From contig NZ_JAEKPD010000007.1 of NCBI RefSeq assembly GCF_016412875.1, positions 271,417 through 335,416 of the forward strand: a DNA stretch of 64,000 nucleotides. The letters run 5' to 3'. Within the stretch, counting starts at the first letter, position 1; each line of letters starts with the position of its first letter. Origin of the DNA: Palleronia pontilimi (GTDB lineage Bacteria > Pseudomonadota > Alphaproteobacteria > Rhodobacterales > Rhodobacteraceae). A program made the position numbers and the translations under genes. Of this stretch, positions 28,324 to 38,309 are shown one piece after another. The notes below the pieces were generated by a model that made no database searches, was not told the DNA's origin, and saw only the letters and a program-made list of their open reading frames with translations.

Positions 28324-29943
28324 TCAGGCGGCCTGCCGGCCCGCCCGCGCGTCGCGCATCCAGTCGTCCAGCGCGGCGATCTCGTCGTCGCTCATCCGCA
28401 GGCCCAGCTTGGTGCGGCGCCAGACCACGTCTTCGGCGGTGCGGGCGTATTCGTGCTCCATGAGCCAGCGCACTTCGGCTTCCGTCAGGGTGCCGCCGAA
28501 CGCGCGGCCCAGGCCGTCCATCGACGTGGCATCGCCGCAGACCAGCTTGGCCTCGGTCCCGTAGGCGCGGATCAGGCGCGCGGCGTGGTAGTCGCCCAGG
28601 AAGGGATAGGCCTTTTTCAGATCTGCGGTCAGCTTGGCCACGCCGTCCACCGGAAAATCGCCGCCGGGCAGGGGGATGCCCGCGGTCCAGTCGCCGGGCA
28701 GGTTGGCGTAGAAGGGCTTGAGCTTCGCAATCGCCTGTTCGGCCAGCTTGCGATAGGTCGTGATCTTGCCGCCGAAGACGTTCAGAAGCGGCGGCTCGGA
28801 ACCGCGACCGCCATCGGTGGCGGGGCCCGCGTCCAGCGACAGAACGTAGTCGCGGGTGGCTGCCGTGGCCGACTTGGCCCCGTCATCGTAGAGTGGGCGC
28901 ACGCCGGAATAGGTCCAGACGATGTCGTCGCGGGTCACCGGCTTCTCGAAGTAGTTCGACGCGAAGTCGCACAGGTACTGCGCCTCTTCGGGGGTGCATT
29001 CGGGCTTCACGCTGGGATCGTGGCCGTGGTCCTTGTCGGTGGTGCCGATCAGGGTGAAATCCGTCTCGTAGGGGATGGCGAAGATGATGCGCCCGTCTTC
29101 GCCCTGGAAGAAATAGCACTTGCCGTGATCGTAGAGCTTCCTGGTGACGATATGCGACCCGCGCACCAGCCGGACCCCTTCGGACGAGTTCATGCGCACC
29201 GTGTTCTTCACCACGTTTTCGACCCATGGCCCGCCCGCATTCACCAAACCGCGGGCGCGGACCGTTTCCTGCGCGCCGGTCTCGATGTCTTCCAGCGTGA
29301 TCTCCCACAGCCCGTCGCGCCGCTCGGCCGACAGGACCTTGGTGCGGGTCATGATGCGCGCGCCGCGTTCTTCGGCGTCGCGGGCGTTGAGCGTGACCAG
29401 GCGCGAATCCTCGACCCAGCAATCGCTGTACTCATAGGCCTTCTTGAATCGGTCGCTGATCGGCTTGCCCTCGGGCGCGGTTGTCAGGTCCAGCGTCTTG
29501 GTGCCCGGCAGGTATTTGCGCCCGCCCAGGTTGTCGTACATGAACAATCCCAGCCGGATCAGCCAGGCGGGGCGGCGGCCCTTCATCCAGGGCATCACCG
29601 TGTTCAGCAGCTTCGAGGTGGGCGTGTCGCCCTCGAACCGCATGTCGGGCGAATAGGGCAGCACGAAGCGCATGGGCCAGCTGATATGGGGCATGGCTTC
29701 CAGCAGCGTTTCACGCTCGACCAGCGCCTTTTTCACCAGTCCCACCTCGAAGAATTCCAGGTAGCGCAGGCCGCCGTGGAAGAGCTTGGTGGATTTCGAC
29801 GACGTGGCGCCCGCCAGGTCGCCCATCTCGGCCAGTGCGACGCTCAGGCCGCGGCCCTGGGCGTCGCGGGCGATGCCGGTGCCGTTGATGCCGCCGCCGA
29901 TGACGAACAGGTCGTGGATCTTGGTCTCTTGGGTCTCGGCCAT
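28324..29943 (-). CDS. glpD: Aerobic glycerol-3-phosphate dehydrogenase
   Basis: 539 residues. FAD-binding [20 protein letters not shown] at the N-terminus, [20 protein letters not shown] (the FAD-GPDH signature), [11 protein letters not shown], and a C-terminal domain with [20 protein letters not shown]. It is membrane-associated and oxidises glycerol-3-phosphate to dihydroxyacetone phosphate, passing electrons to quinone. GGGGGACC precedes the ATG at 29943. It is upstream of glpK on the same strand. I see no convincing GlpR operator in the 98-bp upstream gap. Confidence 0.97.
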   Translation of the reverse strand: MAETQETKIHDLFVIGGGINGTGIARDAQGRGLSVALAEMGDLAGATSSKSTKLFHGGLRYLEFFEVGLVKKALVERETLLEAMPHISWPMRFVLPYSPDMRFEGDTPTSKLLNTVMPWMKGRRPAWLIRLGLFMYDNLGGRKYLPGTKTLDLTTAPEGKPISDRFKKAYEYSDCWVEDSRLVTLNARDAEERGARIMTRTKVLSAERRDGLWEITLEDIETGAQETVRARGLVNAGGPWVENVVKNTVRMNSSEGVRLVRGSHIVTRKLYDHGKCYFFQGEDGRIIFAIPYETDFTLIGTTDKDHGHDPSVKPECTPEEAQYLCDFASNYFEKPVTRDDIVWTYSGVRPLYDDGAKSATAATRDYVLSLDAGPATDGGRGSEPPLLNVFGGKITTYRKLAEQAIAKLKPFYANLPGDWTAGIPLPGGDFPVDGVAKLTADLKKAYPFLGDYHAARLIRAYGTEAKLVCGDATSMDGLGRAFGGTLTEAEVRWLMEHEYARTAEDVVWRRTKLGLRMSDDEIAALDDWMRDARAGRQAA

Positions 29944-30041
29944 GGTCGGTCCCCCTGTCTGATGACTGCGTTCTGACAGACAATAGACCGATTGGCCGCA
30001 AGATGCAGGGGGAGAGTGTGGATTTGCCGCGCGCGCCGCGC

Positions 30042-31193
30042 TCAGACCAGGTCCAGCAGGTCGGGAATGCGCTTCTTCAGCTTGAAGAACCCCGCCGTCG
30101 CGTGGGGCCAGGCGGCCTGGTTGTAGGCGTGGTGCACGAACCGGATCGGCAGATCGGTGGCCCGCAGCAGATCCCGCGCGGGGCCGGTGGGCACGTAGGG
30201 GACGACGATCTGCTGTAGCTCGTGGCGTTGCGCCCAGCGGGTCAGGGATTCGGCGTCGTCCAGCCGCTCGGCGTCCAGGTCCAGCCGTGTTTCGGTGTCG
30301 GCCAGCGCCCGATCGGTGAAGTCCAGCACGTGCGGCGCGACCTTCAGGGGCGAGCGTCCCGCCGCGCCGCTGAGCGTCGCGCTGGCCGCGAAGGCCATGT
30401 CCGGAAGGTCCGGCGTCAGGTCTTCCTCGGTCAGCAGCAGACCGCTGCGCAGATCGGGATCGACCTTCTGCGGCGGGGGCAGGTCGCGCGGCTCGGGCAA
30501 GGGAGGACCGTCCAGCGGGGCGGGATCTTCGTTCAGCTCGCCCTTGGGGTCGAATTGCCCGCCCGAGAAGCGCCTGATGTTGTCGGCGCGCGCCACGTAG
30601 TGCTTTCCGCGCGTGTGCAGCCCCGCCACCCAGCGCCACGAGCACGTGTTGGAGGCCGGATCGCCGTCGAGCAACTGGCGCAGGAAGAAATCCGCCCCAA
30701 GCTGCCACGGCAGGCGCAGGGTGAAGATCCAGATCGACGCGAACCACATGCGTGCGTGGTTGTGCAGCCAGCCGGTGTCGGTCAGCTGCCCCGCCCAATG
30801 GTCGAAACAATCGATACCGGTCGCACCCGCGCAGGCCTGCTCCCACCCCTTGCGCAGGCCGCTTTCGGTGGCCAGCCTGTTGCGGGCGGCGTCGACCCCG
30901 GTCCGGTAATCGTCCCAGATCTCCGGGCGCAGTTCGAGCCACCCCTTGAAATAGCTGCGCCACACGACTTCCTGGATGAACTTTTCGGCCGAGTCGGACC
31001 CGTGCACGTCCAGCACCGCGCGCAGGACCTCGGGCTCGGACACCAGACGGTGGCGCAGCCAGGGCGACAGTTGCGACACGCCGTCGGGACGGTCGAAATT
31101 GCGGCGCTGGGCATAGGATGCACCGGCATCGGGCAGGAAGGCGTGCAGCCGCTCGAGCCCGGCGGCGCGGGTGGGGATGAAGTCCTGGGTCAT
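30042..31193 (-). CDS. Photolyase/cryptochrome-type FAD-binding protein with unusual domain order
   Basis: 383 residues. The photolyase FAD-binding domain comes first, without the usual N-terminal antenna domain: FIPTRAAGLERLHAFLPDAG, VSQLSPWLRHRLVSEPEVL, KFIQEVVWRSYFKGWLE, TGWLHNHARMWFASIWIF, LDGDPASNTCSWRWVAG. From about residue 275 an extra alpha/beta segment follows (LTRWAQRHELQQIVVPYVPT then ATAGFFKLKKRIPDLL) that weakly resembles the second half of an antenna domain. It is probably a light-dependent DNA repair or signalling flavoprotein, but activity is unproven. The start at 31193 has no good ribosome site; the 148-codon open extension overlaps the divergent gene and is rejected. Confidence 0.85.
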   Translation of the reverse strand: MTQDFIPTRAAGLERLHAFLPDAGASYAQRRNFDRPDGVSQLSPWLRHRLVSEPEVLRAVLDVHGSDSAEKFIQEVVWRSYFKGWLELRPEIWDDYRTGVDAARNRLATESGLRKGWEQACAGATGIDCFDHWAGQLTDTGWLHNHARMWFASIWIFTLRLPWQLGADFFLRQLLDGDPASNTCSWRWVAGLHTRGKHYVARADNIRRFSGGQFDPKGELNEDPAPLDGPPLPEPRDLPPPQKVDPDLRSGLLLTEEDLTPDLPDMAFAASATLSGAAGRSPLKVAPHVLDFTDRALADTETRLDLDAERLDDAESLTRWAQRHELQQIVVPYVPTGPARDLLRATDLPIRFVHHAYNQAAWPHATAGFFKLKKRIPDLLDLV

Positions 31194-31332
31194 GGGGGGG
31201 CAAGCTAGCCCGAAGGTCGCGTCGGGCGAGGCGGTCTGGCTTGGGCTTCGTGACGTGGGTCTCCCGCGACGGATGAAGCGGCCGGGCGGCGCGCTATGTG
31301 ATGGCCCCAGCGCAAAACAGGCCGGAGATCCC

Positions 31333-32454
31333 ATGAACATTTTCACATTCCGCACGGCATCCCAGATCCAGTTCGGTCGCGGCATCGCCCGCGACAGTGC
31401 GGCGTCCATCGCGACGCTGGGCAAACGGGTCCTGCTGGTGGGCGGCGGCACGCCCGCGCGGTCCGACTGGCTGGCCGACGCGCTTGACGCCAGGGGCTGC
31501 ACGGTGGCGCGTTTTTCGGTCTCAGGCGAGCCGGACGTAGCCATGGTGCAGGCGGGCGTCGAGGCCGCGCGCTCTGCGGGTGCGCAGGTGGTGGTCAGCC
31601 TTGGCGGCGGCGCGGTCATCGACGCGGGCAAGGCCATCGCCGCGCTGGTCCCGGCGACGCGCGACCTGATGGATCACCTTGAAGTCGTGGGCAAGGGCCT
31701 GCCGCTTGAAGCGGCGCCGCTGCCCTTCGTCGCGCTGCCGACGACGGCAGGCACCGGGGCCGAGGTCACGAAAAACGCGGTGATCGGTGTGCCCGATGCC
31801 GGGCGCAAGGTCAGCCTGCGCGACGACCGGATGCTTGCCGACATGGCGATCGTCGATCCGGCCCTGACGGATGGCTGCCCGAAATCCGTGACCCTGGCCA
31901 GCGGGCTGGACGCGGTGACGCAGGTCATCGAGCCCTATCTCAGCACCAAGGCCAACCCGCTGACCGACGCGCTGTGCCGCGCGGCGATTCCCATGGGACT
32001 TCAAGCCCTGGTCCGGCTGATGGAGGGTGAGAACCCCGACGCCCGCGATGCGCTGGCCTATGTCAGCCTTTCGGGGGGCCTCGCGCTGGCCAATGCTGGT
32101 CTGGGTGCGGTCCACGGCCTTGCCGGGCCCATCGGCGGTGTCAGCCCCGCGCCCCACGGTGCCGTCTGCGGCGCGCTGCTGCCCCATATCCTGCGCGCCA
32201 ATTCCGCCCGGCTGGACGGGGACATGGCCGCTCGCATGGCCGAGGTGCAGGGCTGGATCGACACCGCGCTGGACGGCCAGGACCTGGCCGACTGGTCCCG
32301 CGCGCAAGGATTGCCGACGCTTGGCGACATGGGACTGGACGCCGGGCAATTCGACTCGGTGGCGCAGGCGGCGGCGGAATCGTCGTCGATGAAGGGCAAT
32401 CCCGTGGCGCTGGACCGCGCGACGCTGGTCGAGGTCTTGCGGGCGGCCGCCTGA
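31333..32454 (+). CDS. Iron-containing (group III) alcohol dehydrogenase family protein
   Basis: 373 residues. NAD(P) motif VVVSLGGGAVIDAGKAIAAL, PLPFVALPTTAGTGAEVTKN and the metal region. Of the usual metal ligands the Asp (GLDAVTQVIEPY) and two later His (VHGLAGPIGGVSPAPHGAVCG) are present, but the His expected four residues after the Asp is Gln. Either metal binding is altered or the reaction is non-classical, as in some maleylacetate-reductase-like relatives. The substrate is unknown. The ATG at 31333 is preceded by GGAGATCCC. It is transcribed away from the photolyase gene. Confidence 0.9.
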   Translation: MNIFTFRTASQIQFGRGIARDSAASIATLGKRVLLVGGGTPARSDWLADALDARGCTVARFSVSGEPDVAMVQAGVEAARSAGAQVVVSLGGGAVIDAGKAIAALVPATRDLMDHLEVVGKGLPLEAAPLPFVALPTTAGTGAEVTKNAVIGVPDAGRKVSLRDDRMLADMAIVDPALTDGCPKSVTLASGLDAVTQVIEPYLSTKANPLTDALCRAAIPMGLQALVRLMEGENPDARDALAYVSLSGGLALANAGLGAVHGLAGPIGGVSPAPHGAVCGALLPHILRANSARLDGDMAARMAEVQGWIDTALDGQDLADWSRAQGLPTLGDMGLDAGQFDSVAQAAAESSSMKGNPVALDRATLVEVLRAAA

Positions 32455-32513
32455 CGCCGCGGCAGCGCCGCGATCCGCAGGCCGGTGCGCGGCCCCGCGG
32501 TAAAAACCTCGTG

Positions 32514-32541
32514 CCCTTGCGGCGGCTGGGACGCGATACTA
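32514..32541 (+). promoter_or_regulatory. Possible heat-shock type promoter of clpP
   Basis: CCCTTG (32514-32519) and CGATACTA (32534-32541), 57 bp before the clpP ATG, resemble the sigma-32 pattern (CTTG about 14 bp from a C-rich -10). clpP is a common sigma-32 target. The match is partial and not confirmed. Confidence 0.35.
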
Positions 32542-32598
32542 AGACTCAGTCAACCAGAACGGCGTACTCCCAACCATAAGCATCCCGAGGCAGTTTTT

Positions 32599-33228
32599 AT
32601 GCACGACCCCTATGAGCATTACATGAACCTGGTCCCCATGGTGGTCGAACAGACCAGCCGGGGCGAGCGGGCCTACGACATCTTCTCGCGCCTGCTGAAA
32701 GAGCGCATCATCTTCCTGTCCGGCCCGGTCCATGACGGCATGTCGTCGCTGATCGTGGCACAGCTGCTGCACCTGGAAGCCGAGAACCCGAAAAAGGAAA
32801 TCTCGATGTATATCAACAGCCCCGGTGGCGTCGTCACCAGCGGTCTGTCGATCTACGACACCATGCAATACATCAAGCCGCCGGTCAGTACGCTGGTGGT
32901 AGGCCAGGCCGCGTCCATGGGATCGCTCCTGCTGACCGCGGGCGAGTCCGGGATGCGCTTCTCGCTGCCCAACAGCCGGGTGATGGTCCACCAGCCGTCG
33001 GGCGGCTACCAGGGCCAGGCCACGGACATCATGATTCACGCGCAGGAGACGCAGAAGCTGAAGGACCGGCTGAACCAGATCTACGTCAAGCATACCGGCC
33101 AGCCGCTGAAGAAGGTCGTCGATGCGCTGGAGCGGGACAACTTCATGTCGGCCGAAGACGCCAAGGACTGGGGCCTGATCGACGAGATCGTCGAAAACCG
33201 CCCCAAGGATGAAGATCCGTCGTCCTGA
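32599..33228 (+). CDS. clpP: ATP-dependent Clp protease proteolytic subunit
   Basis: 209 residues, cytoplasmic serine protease forming the tetradecameric barrel. Catalytic Ser is in [15 protein letters not shown], His in [15 protein letters not shown], and Asp in [20 protein letters not shown]. Self-compartmentalising features SMYINSPGG and [11 protein letters not shown] are intact. The ATG at 32599 follows GAGG. It is directly upstream of clpX, which feeds it unfolded substrates, with a terminator-like hairpin between the two genes. Confidence 0.98.
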   Translation: MHDPYEHYMNLVPMVVEQTSRGERAYDIFSRLLKERIIFLSGPVHDGMSSLIVAQLLHLEAENPKKEISMYINSPGGVVTSGLSIYDTMQYIKPPVSTLVVGQAASMGSLLLTAGESGMRFSLPNSRVMVHQPSGGYQGQATDIMIHAQETQKLKDRLNQIYVKHTGQPLKKVVDALERDNFMSAEDAKDWGLIDEIVENRPKDEDPSS

Positions 33229-33238
33229 TCGCGGCCCG

Positions 33239-33269
33239 GCCCCGGTGCTTCCCGCGCGCCGGGGTTTTT
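33239..33269 (+). terminator. Terminator-like hairpin between clpP and clpX
   Basis: Stem CCCCGG (33240-33245) / CCGGGG (33259-33264) with a 13-nt loop, then T5. It lies 11 bp after clpP. It would lower clpX read-through and implies clpX also has its own promoter in the remaining 125 bp. Confidence 0.65.
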
Positions 33270-33393
33270 GCGATTGCGGGTCAAAACCCGGTGCCTTAGG
33301 CTTGGGGCAGAGGGTAGTACGAGGCGCGGACCACGCGAAAACGCGGATCCGCCGACACCAGTAACGGGTCTTCCGGACCCGGAGGAACCGACG

Positions 33394-34647
33394 ATGGCGA
33401 CGAATTCAGGCGAAAGCAAGAACACGCTTTACTGCAGTTTCTGCGGTAAATCCCAGCACGAGGTGCGCAAGCTCATTGCGGGGCCCACGGTGTTCATCTG
33501 CGATGAATGCGTCGAGCTTTGCATGGACATCATCCGCGAAGAGACCAAGTCGGCGGGTCTGAAATCGTCGGACGGTGTGCCCACGCCCAAGGAAATCTGC
33601 GACGTGCTGGACGATTACGTGATCGGCCAGATGCACGCCAAGCGCGTGCTGTCGGTGGCCGTGCACAATCACTACAAGCGCCTGAACCACGCGGGCAAAT
33701 CCGATATCGAGCTGGCGAAATCCAACATCCTGCTGATCGGCCCCACCGGCTGCGGCAAGACGCTTCTGGCGCAGACGCTGGCGCGCATCTTGGACGTGCC
33801 CTTCACCATGGCCGACGCCACGACCCTGACCGAAGCGGGCTATGTGGGCGAGGATGTGGAGAACATCATCCTCAAGCTGCTCCAGGCGTCCGAGTACAAC
33901 GTCGAGCGCGCCCAGCGCGGCATCGTCTATATCGACGAGGTCGACAAGATCACCCGGAAGTCCGACAACCCGTCGATCACCCGCGACGTGTCGGGCGAGG
34001 GCGTGCAGCAGGCGCTTCTGAAGATCATGGAAGGCACGGTGGCTAGCGTTCCGCCCCAGGGCGGTCGCAAGCATCCGCAGCAGGAATTCCTGCAGGTGGA
34101 CACGACCAACATCCTGTTCATCTGCGGCGGTGCCTTCGCGGGGCTTGAAAAGATCATCTCGGCCCGCGGCAAAGGCAGTGCCATCGGCTTCGGCGCCGAC
34201 GTGAAGGATGCCGAATCCCGCGGCGTGGGCGAAATGTTCGGCGAGCTCGAGCCCGAGGATCTGCTGAAATTCGGCCTGATCCCCGAATTTGTCGGCCGTC
34301 TGCCCGTGATCGCCACGCTGGAGGATCTGGACGAGGACGCGCTGGTCACGATCCTGACCAAGCCGAAGAACGCCCTGGTCAAGCAGTATCAGCGCCTGTT
34401 CGAGCTGGAGGACACGCAGCTCAGCTTCACCGAGGATGCGCTGACGGCCATCGCCAAGCGCGCGATCGAACGCAAGACCGGCGCGCGCGGCCTGCGCTCG
34501 ATCATGGAAGACATCTTGCTGGACACCATGTTCGACCTACCCGGGCAGGAAAGCGTGGAAGAGGTCGTGGTGAACGAAGAGGCCGTCAATTCGGACGCGT
34601 CGCCGCTGATGATCCACTCGGAAGGGAAGGAAACCGCGTCGGCCTGA
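33394..34647 (+). CDS. clpX: ClpXP unfoldase subunit ClpX
   Basis: 417 residues. N-terminal zinc-binding domain [10 protein letters not shown]...[10 protein letters not shown] (four Cys), Walker [34 protein letters not shown] pore loop, Walker [12 protein letters not shown], and the [21 protein letters not shown]-terminal box. It unfolds tagged substrates with ATP and threads them into ClpP in the cytoplasm. In alphaproteobacteria ClpXP degrades cell-cycle regulators such as CtrA. GGAGGAA precedes the ATG at 33394. Confidence 0.98.
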   Translation: MATNSGESKNTLYCSFCGKSQHEVRKLIAGPTVFICDECVELCMDIIREETKSAGLKSSDGVPTPKEICDVLDDYVIGQMHAKRVLSVAVHNHYKRLNHAGKSDIELAKSNILLIGPTGCGKTLLAQTLARILDVPFTMADATTLTEAGYVGEDVENIILKLLQASEYNVERAQRGIVYIDEVDKITRKSDNPSITRDVSGEGVQQALLKIMEGTVASVPPQGGRKHPQQEFLQVDTTNILFICGGAFAGLEKIISARGKGSAIGFGADVKDAESRGVGEMFGELEPEDLLKFGLIPEFVGRLPVIATLEDLDEDALVTILTKPKNALVKQYQRLFELEDTQLSFTEDALTAIAKRAIERKTGARGLRSIMEDILLDTMFDLPGQESVEEVVVNEEAVNSDASPLMIHSEGKETASA

Positions 34648-34672
34648 CGACGCGGCCTGCTGTGCATCCTTG

Positions 34673-34696
34673 ACGCCGCGGCTTTGTCCGCGGCGT
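34673..34696. terminator. Hairpin after clpX
   Basis: Perfect 9-bp arms ACGCCGCGG / CCGCGGCGT with loop CTTTGT, 25 bp after the clpX stop and in front of the converging gene. It lacks a T tract, so termination may be weak or factor-assisted. Confidence 0.5.
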
Positions 34697-34726
34697 TCGA
34701 CCGTCAGCGCAGGTATTCCAAACTTT

Positions 34727-35062
34727 TCAGCGGGTTTCCCCATCTCCGGGCATCGCGTCGATCCTCTGGAGGGTGTCGGCGCGCTTCCGGTCGCTTTCGG
34801 TGCCGCGGATCGTCGCAAGCGGCCCGGTCACCAAGATCCGCTCGGCCCGCTGGCGCTCGGCGATTTGCTTCACCAGGTCGATCGACAGCGCCAACAGCGA
34901 CAGCGGGCGCGGTTCGGGATCATAGCTCACCTGCAGGATCTTCGAGCGGTCGAAGGACTTGATGTCCGCAAGGTCGAACACGCCGGTCGCGCCGCCAGCG
35001 CTGAACGCCGTCATCGCCAGGGCCAGGGCGCAAGTGCACAGCATCAGTCTAATGAGGCGCAT
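34727..35062 (-). CDS. Small exported protein of unknown function
   Basis: 111 residues with a signal peptide (MRLIRLMLCTCALALAMTAF, cleavage near FSAGG). The mature part is charged and helical: DLADIKSFDRSKILQVSYDP, SIDLVKQIAERQRAERIL, TESDRKRADTLQRIDAM. I recognise no family. The start at 35062 is chosen for the signal peptide and the AAGGG upstream, not the 36-codon longer frame. It converges on clpX and diverges from the RidA-like gene. Confidence 0.7.
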   Translation of the reverse strand: MRLIRLMLCTCALALAMTAFSAGGATGVFDLADIKSFDRSKILQVSYDPEPRPLSLLALSIDLVKQIAERQRAERILVTGPLATIRGTESDRKRADTLQRIDAMPGDGETR

Positions 35063-35147
35063 GGGCAGATTCCCTTTCTTGGCCCTTCCGTTCGGCCGAA
35101 GGATCGGGAAAGCTTCCGGCGAAATTATGACGAAAGGGTTAAGGACG

Positions 35148-35534
35148 ATGGAGCGCATCGGAACGGGCACACCTTTCGAAGCACAGATCGGCTACGCCCG
35201 TGCCGTGGTCTGCGACGGATGGGTCTTCGTGTCGGGCACCACCGGCTATGACTACGCCACGATGCGGATGCCGCCCGGCATCGAGGATCAGTGCCGCAAC
35301 GCGCTTGCGACCATCGAAGGCGCGCTGGCGCGGGTCGGGGCCGGGCTGCACGACGTGGTGCGCGTGCGCTACATTCTGCCCGATCCGGCCGATTGGCCCG
35401 CCTGCTGGCCCCTGACGCGCGCGGCCTTTGGCGACGCGCCGCCCGCGGCCACGATGATCTCGGCCGGGCTGCAAGCGCCTGAGATGCGGATCGAGATCGA
35501 GGTGACGGCGCGCTTGCCCACTGGACGCCCATGA
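35148..35534 (+). CDS. RidA/YjgF-family protein
   Basis: 128 residues. Family features are [40 protein letters not shown] (close to the RidA QTRN pattern) and [20 protein letters not shown]. The conserved Arg/Glu pair of active imine deaminases is only partly visible, so it may be one of the non-RidA subfamilies. RidA-type proteins hydrolyse reactive enamine/imine intermediates in the cytoplasm. The ATG at 35148 is used; a seven-codon longer start at 35127 has no ribosome site. Confidence 0.88.
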   Translation: MERIGTGTPFEAQIGYARAVVCDGWVFVSGTTGYDYATMRMPPGIEDQCRNALATIEGALARVGAGLHDVVRVRYILPDPADWPACWPLTRAAFGDAPPAATMISAGLQAPEMRIEIEVTARLPTGRP

Positions 35535-35577
35535 CCCTTTGCGCCATATGTCAGGCACCCCCTACCGGAGCCCGACC

Positions 35578-35961
35578 ATGAGCATTCTGAGCAAGATCCT
35601 GAGCGCCGTGACCTGGTGGAACGGGGGCACTTTGAACACGCGGCTCTGGTCTTGGCGCAAAGGTACGCGCGTCGGCGAAGACGATCAGGGCAACGTGTTC
35701 TACCAGACCGCCGACGGCAGCCGTCGCTGGGTCATGTATAACGGCCTGGTCGAAGGCAGCCGCGTCAGCCCCGAATGGCACGGCTGGCTGCACCACACCT
35801 GGGACGAGCCGCCGACCGAGCGGCCCTTGCCGAAAAAGGCGTGGGAAAAGCCGCATCTGCCCAACCTGACCGGCACGCCCGCCGCCTATGCGCCCGCGGG
35901 CTCGATCCGGCGCGAAGAGCCCAAGCCCCGCGCCGATTACGAGGCGTGGAGCCCCGAATGA
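35578..35961 (+). CDS. NADH:ubiquinone oxidoreductase NDUFA12-family subunit
   Basis: 127 residues, the alphaproteobacterial homolog of the mitochondrial complex I accessory subunit NDUFA12 (B17.2). Diagnostic: [58 protein letters not shown]. It is a peripheral matrix-arm subunit facing the cytoplasm. GGAG precedes the ATG. Its stop overlaps the start of the DUF2155 gene (ATGA), an arrangement also familiar from related alphaproteobacteria. It supports the taxonomic placement. Confidence 0.96.
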   Translation: MSILSKILSAVTWWNGGTLNTRLWSWRKGTRVGEDDQGNVFYQTADGSRRWVMYNGLVEGSRVSPEWHGWLHHTWDEPPTERPLPKKAWEKPHLPNLTGTPAAYAPAGSIRREEPKPRADYEAWSPE

Positions 35962-36341
35962 TCCGCCCGCTGGCCGCCCTTTTGTTGGCGCTGGCCCCGG
36001 GCATCGCGCAGGCGCAGTTCCGCGATACCTCGGTCACGCAGGTGCCGACCGACCGCGCGGGCGGCGTCGTTCTGCGCGGGCTCGACCGGACCACGGGCGA
36101 TGTGCGCGACATGGAGCTGCGCCAGGGCGAAACGCAGGCCCTGGGAAACCTGCAGGTCACGCTGGGCGAATGCCGCTATCCGCAGAACAACCCGTCGGGC
36201 AACGCGTTCGCCTATCTCGTGATCCGGGAAGCGGGCGTCGAGCAACCGGCCTTCACCGGCTGGATGATCGCGGCGTCGCCCGCCCTGAGCGCGCTGGAAC
36301 ACCGCCGCTACGACGTCTGGGTCATGCGCTGCAATAGCTGA
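35958..36341 (+). CDS. Exported DUF2155 protein
   Basis: 127 residues. Signal peptide [20 protein letters not shown], then the DUF2155 domain: [40 protein letters not shown] and a C-terminal [15 protein letters not shown]. The function is unknown; the gene is conserved next to NDUFA12 in alphaproteobacteria. Translation is coupled to the preceding gene through ATGA. Its 3' end overlaps the opposing aat gene by 34 bp. Confidence 0.93.
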   Translation: MIRPLAALLLALAPGIAQAQFRDTSVTQVPTDRAGGVVLRGLDRTTGDVRDMELRQGETQALGNLQVTLGECRYPQNNPSGNAFAYLVIREAGVEQPAFTGWMIAASPALSALEHRRYDVWVMRCNS

Positions 36342-36979
36342 TCGGGCGTGGGCACCGGCGCCTGCGGGGTGAAGCGCGCCCGCTGCACCAGCGCCTCGGC
36401 CAGGCGCGCCCGGTAGGTGGCGCGCGGGATCTCGACGGCCCCCAGCGTTGCCAGGTGGTTCGTCAGGAACTGGGTGTCGAACAGTTGAAATCCGTCCTGG
36501 CGCAGCCGGTCGACCAGGTAGGCCAGCGCGATCTTCGACGCATCGCGGCGGCGTGAGAACATGGATTCCCCGAAGAAGGCCGCGCCAAGGACCACGCCGT
36601 AAACGCCGCCCGCCAGGATGTCGCCGTCCCAGACCTCGATCGAATGGGCCACGCCCGCGGCGTGCAGGTCGCGATAGAGACCGGCGATCGTGTCGTTGAT
36701 CCAGGTTTCGTCCCGGTCCGCGCAGCCCGCGACGACGCCCGCGAAATCGCGGTCGAAGCTGACGGTGAAAGGCTGCGCCCGGATCCGGCGGCGCAGCGAT
36801 CGCGAGATCCGAAAGGCGTCCAGCGGCAGCACCCCGCGCTGGCGCGGATCGACCCAGAAGATATCGTCCGCCCCGCGTCCTTCGGCCATGGGAAAGACGC
36901 CTTGCGCGTATGCCTGCACCAGTAGCTCGGGCGTGATGCGCGGGCTGGCGCCCCCTATTGGAGGTTCGTTTCCAGCCAA
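36308..36979 (-). CDS. aat: Leucyl/phenylalanyl-tRNA-protein transferase
   Basis: 223 residues. Family hallmarks: [79 protein letters not shown] and [19 protein letters not shown]. It adds Leu or Phe to N-termini of proteins for N-end-rule degradation by ClpAP. The frame starts with TTG at 36979, 25 bp inside the end of accC, with GGAA ahead; no ATG exists near the family N-terminus. The 3' end overlaps the DUF2155 gene, so this gene shares bases with neighbours at both ends. Confidence 0.94.
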   Translation of the reverse strand: MAGNEPPIGGASPRITPELLVQAYAQGVFPMAEGRGADDIFWVDPRQRGVLPLDAFRISRSLRRRIRAQPFTVSFDRDFAGVVAGCADRDETWINDTIAGLYRDLHAAGVAHSIEVWDGDILAGGVYGVVLGAAFFGESMFSRRRDASKIALAYLVDRLRQDGFQLFDTQFLTNHLATLGAVEIPRATYRARLAEALVQRARFTPQAPVPTPDQLLQRMTQTS

Positions 36980-38301
36980 TGTTCCAGCCAGTGGATCGTG
37001 TAATCGCCACTCTGGATCGCGGGCTCCTGCAGCAGCGCGTGGAACAGCGGCACCGTGGTGTCGACGCCGTCGATGATCAATTCGCCCAGCGCGCGCTCGA
37101 GCCGCGCGAGCGCTTCGGGGCGGTCGCGGCCGTGCACGATCAGTTTGCCGATCAGCGAATCGTAGTAGGGCGGGATCGTGTAGCCGTCGTAAAGGGCGCT
37201 ATCCATGCGCACGCCCAGACCGCCGGGCGCATGGTATTGCGAGATCCTGCCGGGCGACGGGTTGAATTTGGGCAGCTTTTCCGCGTTCAGACGCACCTCG
37301 ATCGCGTGGCCGTTCAGCGCAAGCGTGTCCTGATCGAACTCCATCGGCAGGCCCGCCGCCACGCGGATCTGCTCGCGCACCAGGTCGATGCCGAAGATGG
37401 CTTCGGTGACGGGATGTTCGACCTGCAGGCGGGTGTTCATCTCGATGAAGAAGAATTCGCCGTTCTCGTACAGGAATTCGATCGTTCCGGCGCCGGAATA
37501 CTTCATCTCGGCCACCGCATCGGCGCAGGTCTTGCCGATCTCGGCGCGCTGTTCGGCGCTGATGGAGGGCCCGGGGGCTTCTTCCAGCACCTTCTGGTGG
37601 CGGCGCTGCAGCGAGCAGTCCCGCTCGCCCAGGTGCACCGCGCGGCCCTTGCCGTCGCCGAAGACCTGGATCTCGATATGGCGCGGGGTGCCCAGGTATT
37701 TCTCGATGTAGACCTCGTCGTTGCCGAAGGCCGCCTTGGCTTCCGAGCGCGCGGTCTGCCACGCGCTTTCCAGGTCGTCCGCGGTCCGGGCAAGTTTCAT
37801 GCCGCGTCCGCCACCCCCGGCCGTGGCCTTGATGATGACCGGAAAACCCATGTCGCCCGCCAGCGCGCGCGCGGTCTCGAGATCGGGCACGCCGCCCTCG
37901 GATCCGGGGACGCAGGGCACGCCCAGCTTCTTCATCGTCTCCTTGGCGGTGATCTTGTCGCCCATCATGCGGATATGTTCGGCCGAGGGGCCGATGAAGG
38001 TGATCTCGTGATCCTCGACGATCTGCACGAAATTGGCGTTTTCGGACAGAAAACCATAGCCCGGGTGGATCGCCTGTGCGCCGGTCACCTCGCAGGCCGA
38101 GATGATGTTGGGAAAGCTGAGATAACTTTTGCCCGCGGCGGGGGGGCCGATACAGACGGATTCGTCGGCCATTCTGACATGCATCGCGTCGGCGTCGGCG
38201 GTCGAATGGACGGCGACGGTGCCGATGCCCATCTCGCGCGCGGCGCGGATCACGCGAAGGGCGATTTCGCCGCGATTGGCGATCAGGATCTTGTCGAACA
38301 T
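36955..38301 (-). CDS. accC: Acetyl-CoA carboxylase biotin carboxylase subunit
   Basis: 448 residues. [40 protein letters not shown], the ATP-grasp [11 protein letters not shown] loop, [20 protein letters not shown] and [20 protein letters not shown] are intact. It carboxylates the biotin on AccB with bicarbonate and ATP, the first step of fatty acid synthesis in the cytoplasm. accB lies 8 bp upstream; aat begins inside its 3' end. accA and accD are elsewhere. Confidence 0.98.
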   Translation of the reverse strand: MFDKILIANRGEIALRVIRAAREMGIGTVAVHSTADADAMHVRMADESVCIGPPAAGKSYLSFPNIISACEVTGAQAIHPGYGFLSENANFVQIVEDHEITFIGPSAEHIRMMGDKITAKETMKKLGVPCVPGSEGGVPDLETARALAGDMGFPVIIKATAGGGGRGMKLARTADDLESAWQTARSEAKAAFGNDEVYIEKYLGTPRHIEIQVFGDGKGRAVHLGERDCSLQRRHQKVLEEAPGPSISAEQRAEIGKTCADAVAEMKYSGAGTIEFLYENGEFFFIEMNTRLQVEHPVTEAIFGIDLVREQIRVAAGLPMEFDQDTLALNGHAIEVRLNAEKLPKFNPSPGRISQYHAPGGLGVRMDSALYDGYTIPPYYDSLIGKLIVHGRDRPEALARLERALGELIIDGVDTTVPLFHALLQEPAIQSGDYTIHWLEHWLETNLQ

Positions 38302-38309
38302 GATCGCCC

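Noticed and set aside
29944..30041. GlpR operator search upstream of glpD
   Set aside because: No convincing WATGTTCGWT-like repeats were seen.
31194..31637. N-terminal extension of the photolyase frame as a missing antenna domain
   Set aside because: The extension has low-complexity shadow composition and overlaps the divergent alcohol dehydrogenase gene, whose start has a ribosome site.
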